64,000 nt of DNA, taken from NCBI GenBank assembly GCA_964457335.1, contig CAYWGD010000027.1, positions 1 through 64,000 of the forward strand, in the 5' to 3' direction. Position numbers and translations under genes: made by a program. Shown one piece after another: positions 15,996 through 25,701 of the stretch; position 1 is the stretch's first letter, and the number at the start of each line of letters is the position of its first letter. The notes under the pieces were generated by a model. That model ran no database searches and was not told the origin of the DNA. It saw only the letters and a list, made by a program, of their open reading frames with translations. This stretch comes from CAJBVW01 sp964457335 (GTDB lineage Bacteria > Myxococcota_A > UBA796 > SXON01).

Positions 15996-18900
15996 TCACC
16001 CGACGGGCGGGCCCGCCTCGTCGAGCGCGGCGCGGAGGCGCGCCAGGGCCTGCCCCGCGCCCGAGCGGGGGCCCAGGCCCGCGCGCCGGGCGAGTTCCGC
16101 GCCGTCGGCGGCGCAGCGACGGGCCAACGCGACGTCCCCCTCGAGCCGGGCGACCTCGCCGCGCTGGACGACCAGGGCGGCGAGGTCCGCCGCTTTCGAG
16201 CCCGCGCGCCCCAGCTCGAGCGCCTCGTCGGCCAGCCGTCCGGCGTCCGGCTCGCCGCGTTTCGCCAGCACCTCGGCGAGCCCGAGGCGCGCCTCCGCCA
16301 GGCCGGGCGGCCGACCCAGCGGGAGGAGCGCGGCGATCGCGTCGCGGTAGAGCGCCTCGGCGGCCTCGGGCTCGCCCTGCCGTGCCCGCACCCGCGCCTC
16401 CAGGGTGTGGGCGAACGCGGCGTACACGGTCTCTCCGTTCTCCAGGAAGACGCCGCGCGCCCGGCGCACCAGCGGCAGCGCGGCCTCCGGCTCGTCCAGC
16501 CAGGCCCGCACCTCGCCCATGTTCAGCGTGAGCGACGCCACGAGCTCGCGGCTGTCGAGCTCGACGGCGTGCCCCAGGGCCTCCGCGTAGGCGGCGAGCG
16601 CCCCCTCGAGCTCCCCCATCGTGGCGCGGAGGTTCGCCAGCGAGCCGAGCAGCTGGGTGATGTTGCCCCGGTGGCCCTGGGTGCGGGCCCGCAGGAGCTG
16701 CTCCTCCAGCAGCTGCGCCGCCTCGGCGAGGCGCCCCTGGTTCTCGCGGATGCGGGTGAGGACCACGACGCCGTCGCCGTCCTCTTCCGGGAGCACCGCC
16801 GGGGCCAGGTGACGCCAGCGGTTCTCGAGCAGGCTCGCGGCCTCGTCGAGGCGCCCTTCGCGCTCGGCCTGGATGGCGAGGTGCTTGTAGATGTACACGC
16901 ACTCCCAGGTGAAGCCGCCGCGGAGGGCCACGGTCAGGGCCTCCTGGAGGTCGGCCCAGGCGCCGTCGGACTCGCCCCCCCGGGCCCGGACCCAGGCCCG
17001 GGCGCGCAGGAGTCGCACCCGGCCGAGGCCCTCGACCGACGCCAGCGACGCATCCAGCCGCGCGCCCAGCCGCCGGCGGTCCTCGGCGCTGCCGCGGGCG
17101 CTCAGCACGTACTGGTTCGCGAGCGCCCGGCAGCCCTCGGGGCTCTCCGGAGGCGCGAGGGCGGCCAGCGAGGCGAGCCGGGTGGCGCTCTCGCGCAGGT
17201 CCAGCGTGGTGAGGAAGATCTGCACCGCGACGCCCAACACGTCGATGGCGAGCGGGGTGGGGAGGTCCCCGAGATCCCCGAGCGTGCGGAGCAGGTCCTC
17301 GGCCTCCGAGGCCCGGCCGCTGTACAGGAGCACGAAGGCCGCCCAACGCGCGCAGCGGGCCGCGGGCTCGCGCGCGCCGCCCTCCAGCCCCCACCGGAGC
17401 GCGGCCAAGGCGCCGTCGAGCTCCTGGCGCAGGTGGACGATCTCCTGCGGAGCCGGCGCCGGTCGATCGGGCCGGGGCGACCACAACCCGGCGCACCACT
17501 CCAGGTGGCGGGTCCGCGCGCGGGCGATCACGCCGTCGGCTCCCGGCCAGGTGGAGACGACGTCGGCCACCGCGAGCCCGAGCCGCATCCGGCCCTGGCC
17601 GCCGCTCCAGAGCAGCGCGTGATCGAGGAGCCGCCCGAGGCCCTCGACCACCGGCCCGTCGAGCTCCGGGGCGCACACCACCTCGGCGGCGTCGAAGGAG
17701 AAGCTGCCCGGGAAGGCGGCGCACGCGGTGAGGAGGCGCCGCTCGCCTTCGCTCAGGAGCTCGGTGCTCAGCTCGACGGCGACGCGCATCGTGCCGTGGC
17801 GGCCCCCCTGGTCGGACCGCAAGAGCTCGAGCGGCCGCTCGACCCGGGCCAGCACCCCGTCCAGGCCGAGCAGACGGAGGCGGGCCGCCGCCAGCTCCAG
17901 CGCGAGCGGGACGCCCTGGAGCTCCGCGACGAGGTGGCCGAGCCGCGGGTCGTCCGCGTCCACGCCGATGCCGTGCTCGGCGGCCCGGTCGCGCACCAGG
18001 GCAGCCGCGTCCAACGGATCCAGCGGGCCGACCGTCACGCCGCGCTCGCGCAACAGCCCGAGGGGCGCGCGGCTCGTGACGAGGACGCGGGTCTCGGGGA
18101 GCTCGGCGAGCGCGCGGCGGACGGCGTCCAGCGAGGTGTCCGCGTCGTCGAGGAGCAGGAGGAGATCGGGATCCTGGCGCAACGAGCCCCGGATGCGGTC
18201 CCAGCGGTCCGAGTCCACGCCGAGCGCCGCGGCCACCGCGCGCACGAGGTCGGCGTCGTGCCGCACGCCGTGCAGGTCGACGAGCACGCTGGCCCCCTCG
18301 CGCTCCGCCGCGATCGCGCGCGCCAGGGCCGTCTTGCCGATGCCGCCCGGGCCCAGCAGCGTGACCAGCGCGCCGCGGGGCCGCAGCAGCGTGCCAACCC
18401 GCCGGACGAGCGCCTCCCGCCCGTGCAGCTCGGCCCGCGGCGGCTCGCTGCGGCCGGGCCGGAGGCTCGCGCGGGGCGAGAAGCCCTGGCTCTCGAGCGC
18501 GAGCCCGCGCCCGCGCACCGTGCGCAGGACCGCGGGGTGCCGCGGATCCGACTCCAGCTTGAGCCGCAGCCGGTAGACCGCCTTGTCCACCACCTTGTGC
18601 TTGCTCGGGTCCCGGATGTGCCAGATCTCCCGGAGCAGGGTGTCGGACGAGACCGGGCGGCCGTCGTGCTGGGCGAGGATCTCCAGGATCCGCCCTTCGA
18701 TGCCCGAGAGCGACTGCTCCACGGCGCCCGTCCGGACGAGGAGGCGCTCGAGGTCGACCACGTGCGGGCCGAGCCGCAAGAGCCCGTGCCCGCCGCCCTG
18801 CTCCAGCGGCACGAAGCGGTAGCCCACGCCGCGGACGCTCACGACGTGGAAGGGGCGCGCGGGCAGCCGCTCCACCTTCGACCGGAGGCGCTTGATGGCG

Positions 18901-19109
18901 TCGTCCACCGCCCGCGAGACCACGCCGTCGCGGTACCCCAGGACCTCCCGCAGGAGCACTTCGCGGTCGACGTCCTGGTTCGGGCGGGCGACGAGGTAGC
19001 CGAGGAGCCCCTGCTCCTGCTCGGTCAGGCGGAGGGGCTCGCCGGACGGGCGCGCCAGCACGCCGGTCGCCAGGTCGAGGACGCCGGTCGTGAGCTGGAT
19101 CGACGTCAT
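15996..19109 (-). CDS. Large activator: two tandem winged helices, AAA/NB-ARC ATPase, TPR repeats
   Basis: A 1037-residue regulator starting at ATG 19109. Residues 5-100 form an OmpR/PhoB-type winged helix (ending SVRGVGYRFVP) and residues 108-205 a second one (ending TVRGRGLALE). Residues 228-520 are an NB-ARC-like ATPase with Walker A GPGGIGKT (253-260), Walker B DLLLLLDDAD and a sensor LVTSRAPLG. The remainder to 1037 is helical TPR-type repeats, likely the signal-binding part. The layout is like AfsR/STAND activators, which normally have one DNA-binding domain; the doubled winged helix is unusual. It overlaps no neighbour: 30 bp after the 14353 stop (convergent), and divergent from the cytochrome gene at 19254. 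Confidence 0.88.
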   Translation of the reverse strand: MTSIQLTTGVLDLATGVLARPSGEPLRLTEQEQGLLGYLVARPNQDVDREVLLREVLGYRDGVVSRAVDDAIKRLRSKVERLPARPFHVVSVRGVGYRFVPLEQGGGHGLLRLGPHVVDLERLLVRTGAVEQSLSGIEGRILEILAQHDGRPVSSDTLLREIWHIRDPSKHKVVDKAVYRLRLKLESDPRHPAVLRTVRGRGLALESQGFSPRASLRPGRSEPPRAELHGREALVRRVGTLLRPRGALVTLLGPGGIGKTALARAIAAEREGASVLVDLHGVRHDADLVRAVAAALGVDSDRWDRIRGSLRQDPDLLLLLDDADTSLDAVRRALAELPETRVLVTSRAPLGLLRERGVTVGPLDPLDAAALVRDRAAEHGIGVDADDPRLGHLVAELQGVPLALELAAARLRLLGLDGVLARVERPLELLRSDQGGRHGTMRVAVELSTELLSEGERRLLTACAAFPGSFSFDAAEVVCAPELDGPVVEGLGRLLDHALLWSGGQGRMRLGLAVADVVSTWPGADGVIARARTRHLEWCAGLWSPRPDRPAPAPQEIVHLRQELDGALAALRWGLEGGAREPAARCARWAAFVLLYSGRASEAEDLLRTLGDLGDLPTPLAIDVLGVAVQIFLTTLDLRESATRLASLAALAPPESPEGCRALANQYVLSARGSAEDRRRLGARLDASLASVEGLGRVRLLRARAWVRARGGESDGAWADLQEALTVALRGGFTWECVYIYKHLAIQAEREGRLDEAASLLENRWRHLAPAVLPEEDGDGVVVLTRIRENQGRLAEAAQLLEEQLLRARTQGHRGNITQLLGSLANLRATMGELEGALAAYAEALGHAVELDSRELVASLTLNMGEVRAWLDEPEAALPLVRRARGVFLENGETVYAAFAHTLEARVRARQGEPEAAEALYRDAIAALLPLGRPPGLAEARLGLAEVLAKRGEPDAGRLADEALELGRAGSKAADLAALVVQRGEVARLEGDVALARRCAADGAELARRAGLGPRSGAGQALARLRAALDEAGPPVG

Positions 19110-19253
19110 GGCCGCGGAGACTGTAGCAGCCCACGCGGGCCGGGCGCGGTCGATCTTCGGCGGCCGCGCGCATCCCGGGCCTGACGACGCGTAACGGGCC
19201 CGTAGTGTCCGGTCCGCGGCGAGCCGTCGAAGCTGGAGCGGCTCGGAGGCATC

Positions 19254-20402
19254 GTGCACGCCCTTCTGACCGCGCTCCTCGTCGTCGGCTGCCGGAGCGA
19301 CGAGGGGGCGCCGCTCCCGGAGGACCCCGGCGCGGACGGGCCGGGTGACACCGCGCCCAGCGGCGAGACGGGCGACGCGGACACGGACGCCGACACCGAC
19401 ACCGACGCCGACACCGACACCGACGCCGACAGTGACGCCGACACGCCGGACCTGCCCGGTCTCGACGCGCGGCCGTCCAACACGACGTGCATCGCGCGCG
19501 ACAGCTGGCCCGACGCGCTGTCGGAGACCGGGTGCGTGGACCCCGCCGATCCCACCCGGCCGGCCGCGGGGATGATCCCCTACGGCGTCAACCACCCGCT
19601 CTGGTCCGACGGGGCCGAGAAGCAGCGGTGGATGGGGCTGCCGGACGGGGCGACCATCGCGGTGGACGCGGCCACGGGCGACTGGGACCTGCCCGTGGGC
19701 AGCGTGTTGATGAAGGAGTTCGCGGTGGGCGGCACCCGCGTGGAGACGCGGCTCTTGTGGCGGGAGGCCGACGGCGACTGGGACGGGCAGTCGTACGTGT
19801 GGGAGCCCGACGCCAGCGAGGCGCGGAAGGGCTCGGGCGACGTGACCGTGGGCGGCGTCGCGTGGAGCGTGCCGAGCACGAACGACTGCCAGAAGTGCCA
19901 CACCGACGGCGCGGGCGGCTCGCTCGGCCCCGAGACCGGGCAGCTCAACGGGACGTTCCGCTACGAGGCCACCGGGCGGGACGCCAACCAGCTCGCCACC
20001 TTCGAGGCGATCGGCCTGTTCGCCGCCCCGATCGGCGACCCCGCGAGCCTGGCCGCGTACCCGGCCGTCGAGGGGAGCGGCCCCGTCGAGGACCGCGCCC
20101 GCGCCTACCTGCACGTGAACTGCTCGATGTGCCACCGCCCGGACGAGGAGGGCCTGTGGGACGGCCGGTGGACCACCGCGACCGCCGATCTCGGCTTGTG
20201 CGGGGCCCAGCCGGCGAAGGGCAGCCTCGGCGATCCGAGCAACGAGCTCGTCGCGCCCGGCGATCCCGCGCACTCGATCGTGTCGCTGCGCATGAAGTCG
20301 ACGGGCGGCGACCGCATGCCCCGGCTCGGCTCGGACGTGGTCGACGACGCCGGCGTCGCGGTGATCGACGCCTGGATCGCCGCGATGACCGGGTGTCCCT
20401 GA
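19254..20402 (+). CDS. Lipoprotein with two c-type heme sites (HNE_0200/SO_2930-like)
   Basis: A 382-residue exported protein with GTG start at 19254 (GGAGG 4 nt upstream) and lipobox Cys13 in MHALLTALLVVGC. A long Asp/Thr/Ala linker (ADTDADTDTD type) follows. The mature part has the YGVNHPLWSDGAEKQRW segment that I associate with the HNE_0200/SO_2930 cytochrome family, and two heme-binding motifs, CQKCH near residue 217 and CSMCH near 291, with several Met that could be axial ligands. A surface or periplasmic electron-transfer role is inferred. The upstream gap (19110-19253) has TAACGGGCCCGTAGTGT, a candidate -10 region, but no clear -35. Confidence 0.83.
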   Translation: MHALLTALLVVGCRSDEGAPLPEDPGADGPGDTAPSGETGDADTDADTDTDADTDTDADSDADTPDLPGLDARPSNTTCIARDSWPDALSETGCVDPADPTRPAAGMIPYGVNHPLWSDGAEKQRWMGLPDGATIAVDAATGDWDLPVGSVLMKEFAVGGTRVETRLLWREADGDWDGQSYVWEPDASEARKGSGDVTVGGVAWSVPSTNDCQKCHTDGAGGSLGPETGQLNGTFRYEATGRDANQLATFEAIGLFAAPIGDPASLAAYPAVEGSGPVEDRARAYLHVNCSMCHRPDEEGLWDGRWTTATADLGLCGAQPAKGSLGDPSNELVAPGDPAHSIVSLRMKSTGGDRMPRLGSDVVDDAGVAVIDAWIAAMTGCP

Positions 20403-20445
20403 GCCGGGGTGGGCAGGAGCACGAGGGGGAAGCGCGCTCGCGGCC

Positions 20446-21207
20446 CTACGCCGGGTGCGCCCGCACGAAGCGCTCCACGATCGCCGCGTAGAGCGGGGGC
20501 ATCTCCTGCATCGGGTAGTGCCCCACCCCGGCGAGCACCTCGGCCTGGAGGTCCGGGTAGACGGCCCGGAGCGCCGGCTCGACGGCCGCGCGCGCAAACG
20601 ACACGTCCTCGGCGCCGAAGATCGCCAGGACGGGGAGCGCCGGCGCGGGGGTCGTCGGCAGGTCGGGGCGCGCGAAGAGGTCCACGTAGGCGGCCACGGT
20701 GGCGGGCTCGGCGGACGCCGCCCACCGCGCGAGCTTGAACGCGGCCCACGCGGGGGACAGGCGGCTGCCGAATTGGGGCGCGAGCGCGGCGGGTCGGACG
20801 CCGGCGTCCCCGCCGACGCGGCGGAGGAACGTGACGGCCTCGTCGGGAAGCGCGGCGCCCGGCGGCACCGGCCCGGTGAGGACCACGCTCGCCAGCCGCG
20901 CGGTCGCGGCGCGCGCGAGGCGCTGCGCGATCACCGTCGACATCGAGTGCGCCACGAGGTGGAAGCGGCGCCAGCCGAGGTGGTCGGCCACCGCGAGGAC
21001 GCGCGCGTCGAGCTCGTCCGCGCCCACGCCGCGCACCGGCAACTCCCGCGAGCCGCCGTAGCCGGGGAGGTCCACCCGGGCGCACGTCAGCGCGCGCGGG
21101 TCCAGGTACGGGAGCATCGGCTCGTAGTTGACCGTGTCCCCGAGCCAGTCGTGCAGGAAGAGGACGGGCTCGGGGCCGTGGCCCGAGAGCGTGTGCGCGA
21201 GGATCAT
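20446..21207 (-). CDS. Alpha/beta hydrolase
   Basis: A 253-residue soluble hydrolase. The start ATG 21207 has GGAG 6 nt upstream; the frame stays open for another 1.6 kb but that part lacks any family similarity. The fold marks are VLFLHDWLGDT (oxyanion HG-like region), the nucleophile elbow AHSMST near residue 95 (A-x-S-x-S variant of GxSxG), the acid in FGAED near 205 and the catalytic His in GVGHYPMQ near 233. The substrate is unknown; the family includes esterases, lipases and haloperoxidase-like enzymes. It lies 20 bp downstream of the lipoprotein gene at 21228 and is probably cotranscribed with it. Confidence 0.88.
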   Translation of the reverse strand: MILAHTLSGHGPEPVLFLHDWLGDTVNYEPMLPYLDPRALTCARVDLPGYGGSRELPVRGVGADELDARVLAVADHLGWRRFHLVAHSMSTVIAQRLARAATARLASVVLTGPVPPGAALPDEAVTFLRRVGGDAGVRPAALAPQFGSRLSPAWAAFKLARWAASAEPATVAAYVDLFARPDLPTTPAPALPVLAIFGAEDVSFARAAVEPALRAVYPDLQAEVLAGVGHYPMQEMPPLYAAIVERFVRAHPA

Positions 21208-21227
21208 GGAGGTCTCCGAGGGGGCGT

Positions 21228-22922
21228 TCAGGGCGGGCAGAAGAACCGCCGCTCGCTCGTCGCGAGGAAGAGGCGCACGTCCGTCGAGGGGTCGCGCCCG
21301 AGCCGGTACGTCTGGCCGTCGAAGGAGGCGTAGGGCTCGTCCGAGGTGGCGGGCGCGGGGTCGTAGAGGCGCACGCGGTCGGGGACGAAGGTCTTCGGCC
21401 AGGCGCAGGCCTCCCACTCCTCGTCCGCCAGCGTGGTGGAGCTGAGCACCTCCGTGAGGAGGCCGCCCGGGACGTCGGGGTCGGGCAGGCCGGTGGACGC
21501 GAGGGTGACGAGGGGGAAGGTGTAGATCTCGCCGGCGCGCTGGTTCCACCACGTGATCATCGCGTCGTCGGCCCACCCGTCCGTGCTCCACGCGCCGGGC
21601 TCGTCGCAGGAGAAGCTGCCGTCGGCGTGGGGGCCCTCCCAGTCCTCCTCGGCGCAGCGGTTCCGGTTCACCGGGTTCACCAGGACGCCGTTCCGCTCCG
21701 AGGCGATCTTCAGCGAGAACGCGGCCACGTAGTCGCGGGCGTTGGTGTGGTCGGGGTCCTCGGGGTCGGTGCCGTCGGGGCGCAGGTCGCGCGGGTTCAC
21801 GCCCCAGGCATCGGGCACCGAGCCGATCGGCGCCGAGACCGCGGTGACGCCGGAGTCCCCCAGCCAGGAGTGGGTGAAGGTCCGCCCCTCCACCTCGAAG
21901 CTCCGGACCAGGGAGACGCGGTTCGCCCAGGGCGTCGACGTGTCTCCCTCGGGGCGGATGTGGTCGACGCGGCTGTACACCACGTCGCCGACGGCGTTGT
22001 AGTCGCCCGTCGCGCAGAACAGCTCGAGCGCGCCGTCGTCCCAGGCCTCCACGCAGAGCGCGTCGACCGCGCCGTGGTCGAAGGTCTCGGGCAGCGGATC
22101 GTCCTCCTGGAGCCCCTCGACGAGCACGAGCAGGTCGCCGACGTGGTCGGGGGCGCACAGGAGCCCCGGGGCGCGCAGGACGCCGTACCAGCGGCCGCTG
22201 TCGCCGACCTGCCGGGTGGCGGTCCCGGGGCAGGCCCCGGTGCCGACGCAGCGCGCGTGGTCGCCGTCCTCCTCCAGGCAGGCCCGGCAGTCCGAGCCCG
22301 CCGGGAAGTGGGCCTGCTCGTCCGCGTCGGCGCAGCCGGCGGCATCGACGTCCCCGCCGGCGGCGAGCAGGGCCGCCACGCAGTCGTCGGGCAGCGCCTC
22401 GCGGGCGCGTTCGAGCGCGCCCTCGAACCACGACGCGCCCGGCACCGTGAGCGACGCCTCCGACCCGTCCACGTCGAGCAGGACGTGCGGGGACTCGCAG
22501 AGGGGCTCGGCGGCGAGGAAGAGGAGCTCGCCGTCGACGCCGTGCAGCCCGAGCGCCTGCCGATCCGCGGGGAGGTCGGCGATGGCGGCGTCGAGCGCGG
22601 CGCCGTAGCTCGGGTCGTAGGTGCCGCCGGTGATGTCGGGGAGGATCTGCGCCGCGGTGCTCGGCGGCGGGGGCGGCGGGGGCGGCGCGATGGCGACGGC
22701 GAGCCGCGTGGGCGGACGGGGCGCGCCCAGGGTGGTGAACGCGCCGAGGGCGTGCCCCACCTGCGTGGTCGTCGTGAAGGGCCAGCCGGGCGAGGCGGGA
22801 GCGGGCTCGTCCGCGGCGGCGAGGGGGCCGGCCTCCGAGGCGGGCGCGGGATCGGGCGGCGCGACACAACCGGCGAAGAGGACGCCGGCGAGCGTCGACG
22901 AGAGGCGACGTGCGTGTGACAA
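21228..22922 (-). CDS. Lipoprotein of unknown function, TTG start
   Basis: A 564-residue protein read from a TTG at 22922, chosen because GGAG lies 5 nt upstream and because the first 19 residues are then a basic-hydrophobic signal ending in the lipobox FAGC. A Pro/Ala linker and a run of eight prolines follow. The mature part has many Cys and Trp (for example CRACLEEDGDHARC and CEPSW-like CAWPKTF) and phrases such as HSWLGDSGV and TWWNQRAGE; I recognise no family. It is divergent from the dockerin-like lipoprotein gene with only 18 bp between the two start codons, so its promoter must lie inside the opposite gene. Confidence 0.7.
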   Translation of the reverse strand: MSHARRLSSTLAGVLFAGCVAPPDPAPASEAGPLAAADEPAPASPGWPFTTTTQVGHALGAFTTLGAPRPPTRLAVAIAPPPPPPPPSTAAQILPDITGGTYDPSYGAALDAAIADLPADRQALGLHGVDGELLFLAAEPLCESPHVLLDVDGSEASLTVPGASWFEGALERAREALPDDCVAALLAAGGDVDAAGCADADEQAHFPAGSDCRACLEEDGDHARCVGTGACPGTATRQVGDSGRWYGVLRAPGLLCAPDHVGDLLVLVEGLQEDDPLPETFDHGAVDALCVEAWDDGALELFCATGDYNAVGDVVYSRVDHIRPEGDTSTPWANRVSLVRSFEVEGRTFTHSWLGDSGVTAVSAPIGSVPDAWGVNPRDLRPDGTDPEDPDHTNARDYVAAFSLKIASERNGVLVNPVNRNRCAEEDWEGPHADGSFSCDEPGAWSTDGWADDAMITWWNQRAGEIYTFPLVTLASTGLPDPDVPGGLLTEVLSSTTLADEEWEACAWPKTFVPDRVRLYDPAPATSDEPYASFDGQTYRLGRDPSTDVRLFLATSERRFFCPP

Positions 22923-22940
22923 GGAGGCTCCGGAGGCCGG

Positions 22941-23759
22941 ATGTCGGTAGGACAGACGTATCCGTGGCTCGTGTGTTCCGCCCTCGTGGCGTGCCTCGTG
23001 GGTTGCGACGGAGAGAAGCCGCCCGGCGGCGGCTCCGAGGCGGCCGCCGAGACCTGCCCCCGCGAGCCGGCGGGCGACATCGGCGCGGGAGACGCCAACG
23101 GCGACGGCGCCGTCGATCTCGCGGACGCGGTCGTGATCCTCCGCCACGCCGCGGAGGGTGGCGCCGCGCCCTCCTGCGCCGGCGCGGTGGACCTCGTCCC
23201 GAACGACTACATCGAGCTGGACGACGCCTTCCAGCTGCTCGTCCACCTCTACGAGGGCGGCTTCGCGCTCCCGGAGGACGTGGACTGCGGCGACGCGGCG
23301 CCGCTCCCGCCCCCCGCGTGTTCGCCCGTCGAGGCGCGGTTCTCGGGGACCACGCTGGAGCTGCGCGCCGAGACCGTCGCGATCGAGGGCTGGTCCGTCG
23401 CCGTGCGCGCGGAGGGCTGCACGATCGCCGCCGCGACGACCGCCGGCACGTCGGGCGCCTCGATCGTGGACGAGCCGCCCGGCCTGCGCGACCTCGGCTA
23501 CGACGCGACCTTCGTCGTCGAGGGCGGCGCGGTCTCCGCCGTGGTGCTCGGCTTCATGGAGCCCACGGCGCTCCCGGCCGGCGCGTGGAGCCCGGTCCTG
23601 GCGCTCACCGTCGAGCCCGGCGGCTCCTGCGACTGCACGCTGAGCCTCGGCGAGCCGCTGACCGGCCTCGGCGAGCCGGTCGAGAACCTCGTCGTGGCGG
23701 AGGGCGCGGCCTGGGGGGTGACGACCGAGGCGACGATCGACGCCTGCACCTCGGGATGA
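22941..23759 (+). CDS. Dockerin-like lipoprotein
   Basis: A 272-residue exported protein starting at ATG 22941 with GGAGG 4 nt upstream. The signal MSVGQTYPWLVCSALVACLVGC ends in a lipobox at Cys22. Residues 46-105 look like a dockerin: two calcium-loop repeats, GDANGDGAVDLADAVVILRH and the degenerate VPNDYIELDDAFQLLVH. The C-terminal half is beta-rich with two Cys pairs. Dockerins bind cohesins in other bacteria; no cohesin is in the window, so the partner is unknown. Confidence 0.8.
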   Translation: MSVGQTYPWLVCSALVACLVGCDGEKPPGGGSEAAAETCPREPAGDIGAGDANGDGAVDLADAVVILRHAAEGGAAPSCAGAVDLVPNDYIELDDAFQLLVHLYEGGFALPEDVDCGDAAPLPPPACSPVEARFSGTTLELRAETVAIEGWSVAVRAEGCTIAAATTAGTSGASIVDEPPGLRDLGYDATFVVEGGAVSAVVLGFMEPTALPAGAWSPVLALTVEPGGSCDCTLSLGEPLTGLGEPVENLVVAEGAAWGVTTEATIDACTSG

Positions 23760-23814
23760 GCGGGGGTAAGTCGCGCGTCACCGATGCCGAGCAGATCGGA
23801 GATACGTTGACGGG

Positions 23815-25698
23815 ATGGTGCTGCTCCCCCTGCTCGTGGCGTGCGTCGAGACCCCTCCGAAGGACGCGCCGCCCGCGGCCGACGACACCGCCGCCGACGG
23901 CGACACGGCCGACACCGGCGACACCGACACGGACACCGGTGACACGGCCACCGACACCGGCGACACGGCCACCGACACCGCCGACACGGCCACCGACACC
24001 GCCGACACGGCCACCGACACCGCGGCGGCCACCTGCGCCTCGGCGCGGACGGTCTACAGCGACTGGGACATCGAGGGCGAGGACGCGGCGGCGACCGCAG
24101 CGGAGCTGTGTACCGACGGCCCGGTCGTGCACCGCGGCGTCGTGACGGTCTTCCGCACGCCGCTGGTCGACCTCCGGGACCTCTCCTGCCTCTGCGAGGT
24201 CGAGGAGCTGATCGTCCGGGAGAACCACGACCTCGTGAGCGTCGGCGGGCTCGAGAACCTCACCTCGGCCTACGCGCTGTACCTGCTCGACAACCGCGTG
24301 TTGGGGTCGCTGGAGCCGCTCGCGGCGCTCACGTCCGTCGAGCAGCTCATGCTCCGCGGGGGCGCCGTGACGTCGCTGACGCCGCTCGCGGGCGCCACGA
24401 TCACCAACCTCGTGTCCATCCAGGGGGAGGACGCGCTGACCTCGCTGGACGGCCTCGTCCTCGACGGCACCACGCACGAGATCGTGATCGAGGGCAACGA
24501 CGTGCTCGAGACGCTGGAGGGCCTCGTCGGCGAGGAGCGGGTCACGGGCTTCGTGAACGTGGACGACAACGCCTCCCTCCGCTCCGTGGCGGGGCTCGAG
24601 GGGCTCTCGTACGCACCGATCGTCCGGCTGCGCGGGAACCCGATGCTGGCGGACCTCCGCGGGCTCGAGGGCCTGACGGAGCTCGAGCAGCTCGAGATCG
24701 AGCGCAGCGGGCTCGTGAGCCTCGACGGCCTGGGCAGCCTCACCTCGCTCGTCGTGCTGGAGATCTCCGACGACACGTCGCTCACGACGCTCGACGGGAT
24801 CGCTCCCCTGACCGAGCTCTCCCAGCTCTCCTTCACGGGGACGGCGCTCACCGACCTCTCCGCGCTCGGGACGCTCACCACGCTCCAGCTCCTGTACGTG
24901 GCCGACAACCCGGCGCTCGCCTCGATGGCGGATCTCGCGGGCCTCGCCCACGCGGACACCCTCTCGGTGAGCGGCAACGCCGCCCTCACGGAGGTCGGCC
25001 TGCCCGCGTTGACCACCGTGGGCGGCCTGATCGTCGCGGACAACGACGCGCTGACCGCGCTGCGCCTCGACGCGCTGACCACCGCGACCAGCGTCCTGAT
25101 CGACGGCAACGACGCGCTCCCGGACCTCGTCGGGCTCGACGCGCTCGAGGGGGTGGACAGCGGCCTCACGATCACCTCCAACGCCGCCCTCGCCCGGATC
25201 GGGGGCCTCGGGGCGCTCACGAGCGTGGGCGGCACGCTCACCATCGAGGGCAACGCCGCGCTCGCCGCGCTCGACGGGTTCGGCGCCGCCACGCTCGGGG
25301 GGTTCGACCTCCGCGACAACGCCGTGCTGGTCGACCTCACCGGGCTCGAAGGGCTCACCGCGGTGGCGGGCGACGTGTGGATCTACGAGAACCCCGCCCT
25401 CCAGTCGCTCGCCGGCCTCGAAGGGCTGGCCGCCGTCGACGGCGAGCTCGGCCTGTCCGACAACGACGCGCTGGTCGGGGTCGACGGGCTCGACGGCCTG
25501 CGGGTGATCGGGGGGACGCTCGGGATCCTCGACCACGACCTGCTCACGGACGTGACCCCGCTGCACGGGCTCTCGGAGGTCGGGGGGAGCCTCTCCGTCA
25601 TCGGCAACGTCTCGCTCGCCTCGGCCGACGCGGAGGCGCTGCGCGACGCCATCGAGACGCTCGGCGGCCGGGCCCGGCTCGAGGACAACGGTCCGTAG
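23815..25698 (+). CDS. Leucine-rich-repeat lipoprotein with DTA linker
   Basis: A 627-residue exported protein starting at ATG 23815, with lipobox Cys10 in MVLLPLLVAC. Residues 20-72 are a repeated Asp/Thr/Ala linker that is coded by 21-bp tandem repeats. The rest is a continuous array of about 20 leucine-rich repeats of about 24 residues in the L-x-x-L-x-x-L-x-I/L-x-x-N style (for example LEQLEIERSGLVSLDGLGSL), similar to receptor-L or BspA-like surface proteins. A ligand-binding or adhesion role is likely. The leader is very short; only GATACG, a -10-like hexamer, is seen 5-15 bp upstream, so the mRNA may be nearly leaderless. Confidence 0.85.
   Translation: MVLLPLLVACVETPPKDAPPAADDTAADGDTADTGDTDTDTGDTATDTGDTATDTADTATDTADTATDTAAATCASARTVYSDWDIEGEDAAATAAELCTDGPVVHRGVVTVFRTPLVDLRDLSCLCEVEELIVRENHDLVSVGGLENLTSAYALYLLDNRVLGSLEPLAALTSVEQLMLRGGAVTSLTPLAGATITNLVSIQGEDALTSLDGLVLDGTTHEIVIEGNDVLETLEGLVGEERVTGFVNVDDNASLRSVAGLEGLSYAPIVRLRGNPMLADLRGLEGLTELEQLEIERSGLVSLDGLGSLTSLVVLEISDDTSLTTLDGIAPLTELSQLSFTGTALTDLSALGTLTTLQLLYVADNPALASMADLAGLAHADTLSVSGNAALTEVGLPALTTVGGLIVADNDALTALRLDALTTATSVLIDGNDALPDLVGLDALEGVDSGLTITSNAALARIGGLGALTSVGGTLTIEGNAALAALDGFGAATLGGFDLRDNAVLVDLTGLEGLTAVAGDVWIYENPALQSLAGLEGLAAVDGELGLSDNDALVGVDGLDGLRVIGGTLGILDHDLLTDVTPLHGLSEVGGSLSVIGNVSLASADAEALRDAIETLGGRARLEDNGP
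23941..24024. repeat. Four 21-bp tandem repeats in the lipoprotein linker
   Basis: Four in-frame units of the type GACACGGCCACCGACACCGC plus one base run from 23941 to 24024 and encode the TDTADTA linker. Units 2 and 3 are identical; units 1 and 4 differ at one base. Length changes by whole units would alter only linker length. Confidence 0.85.
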
Positions 25699-25701
25699 CC
25701 G

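Noticed and set aside
14208..19184. Open plus-strand frame of about 1650 codons opposite the AfsR-like gene
   Set aside because: Shadow of the minus-strand coding region, with arginine-rich repeats and no signal; the real gene on the other strand has clear domains.
23941..24024. Possible CRISPR or regulatory repeat
   Set aside because: In-frame coding repeats of a Thr/Asp/Ala linker.
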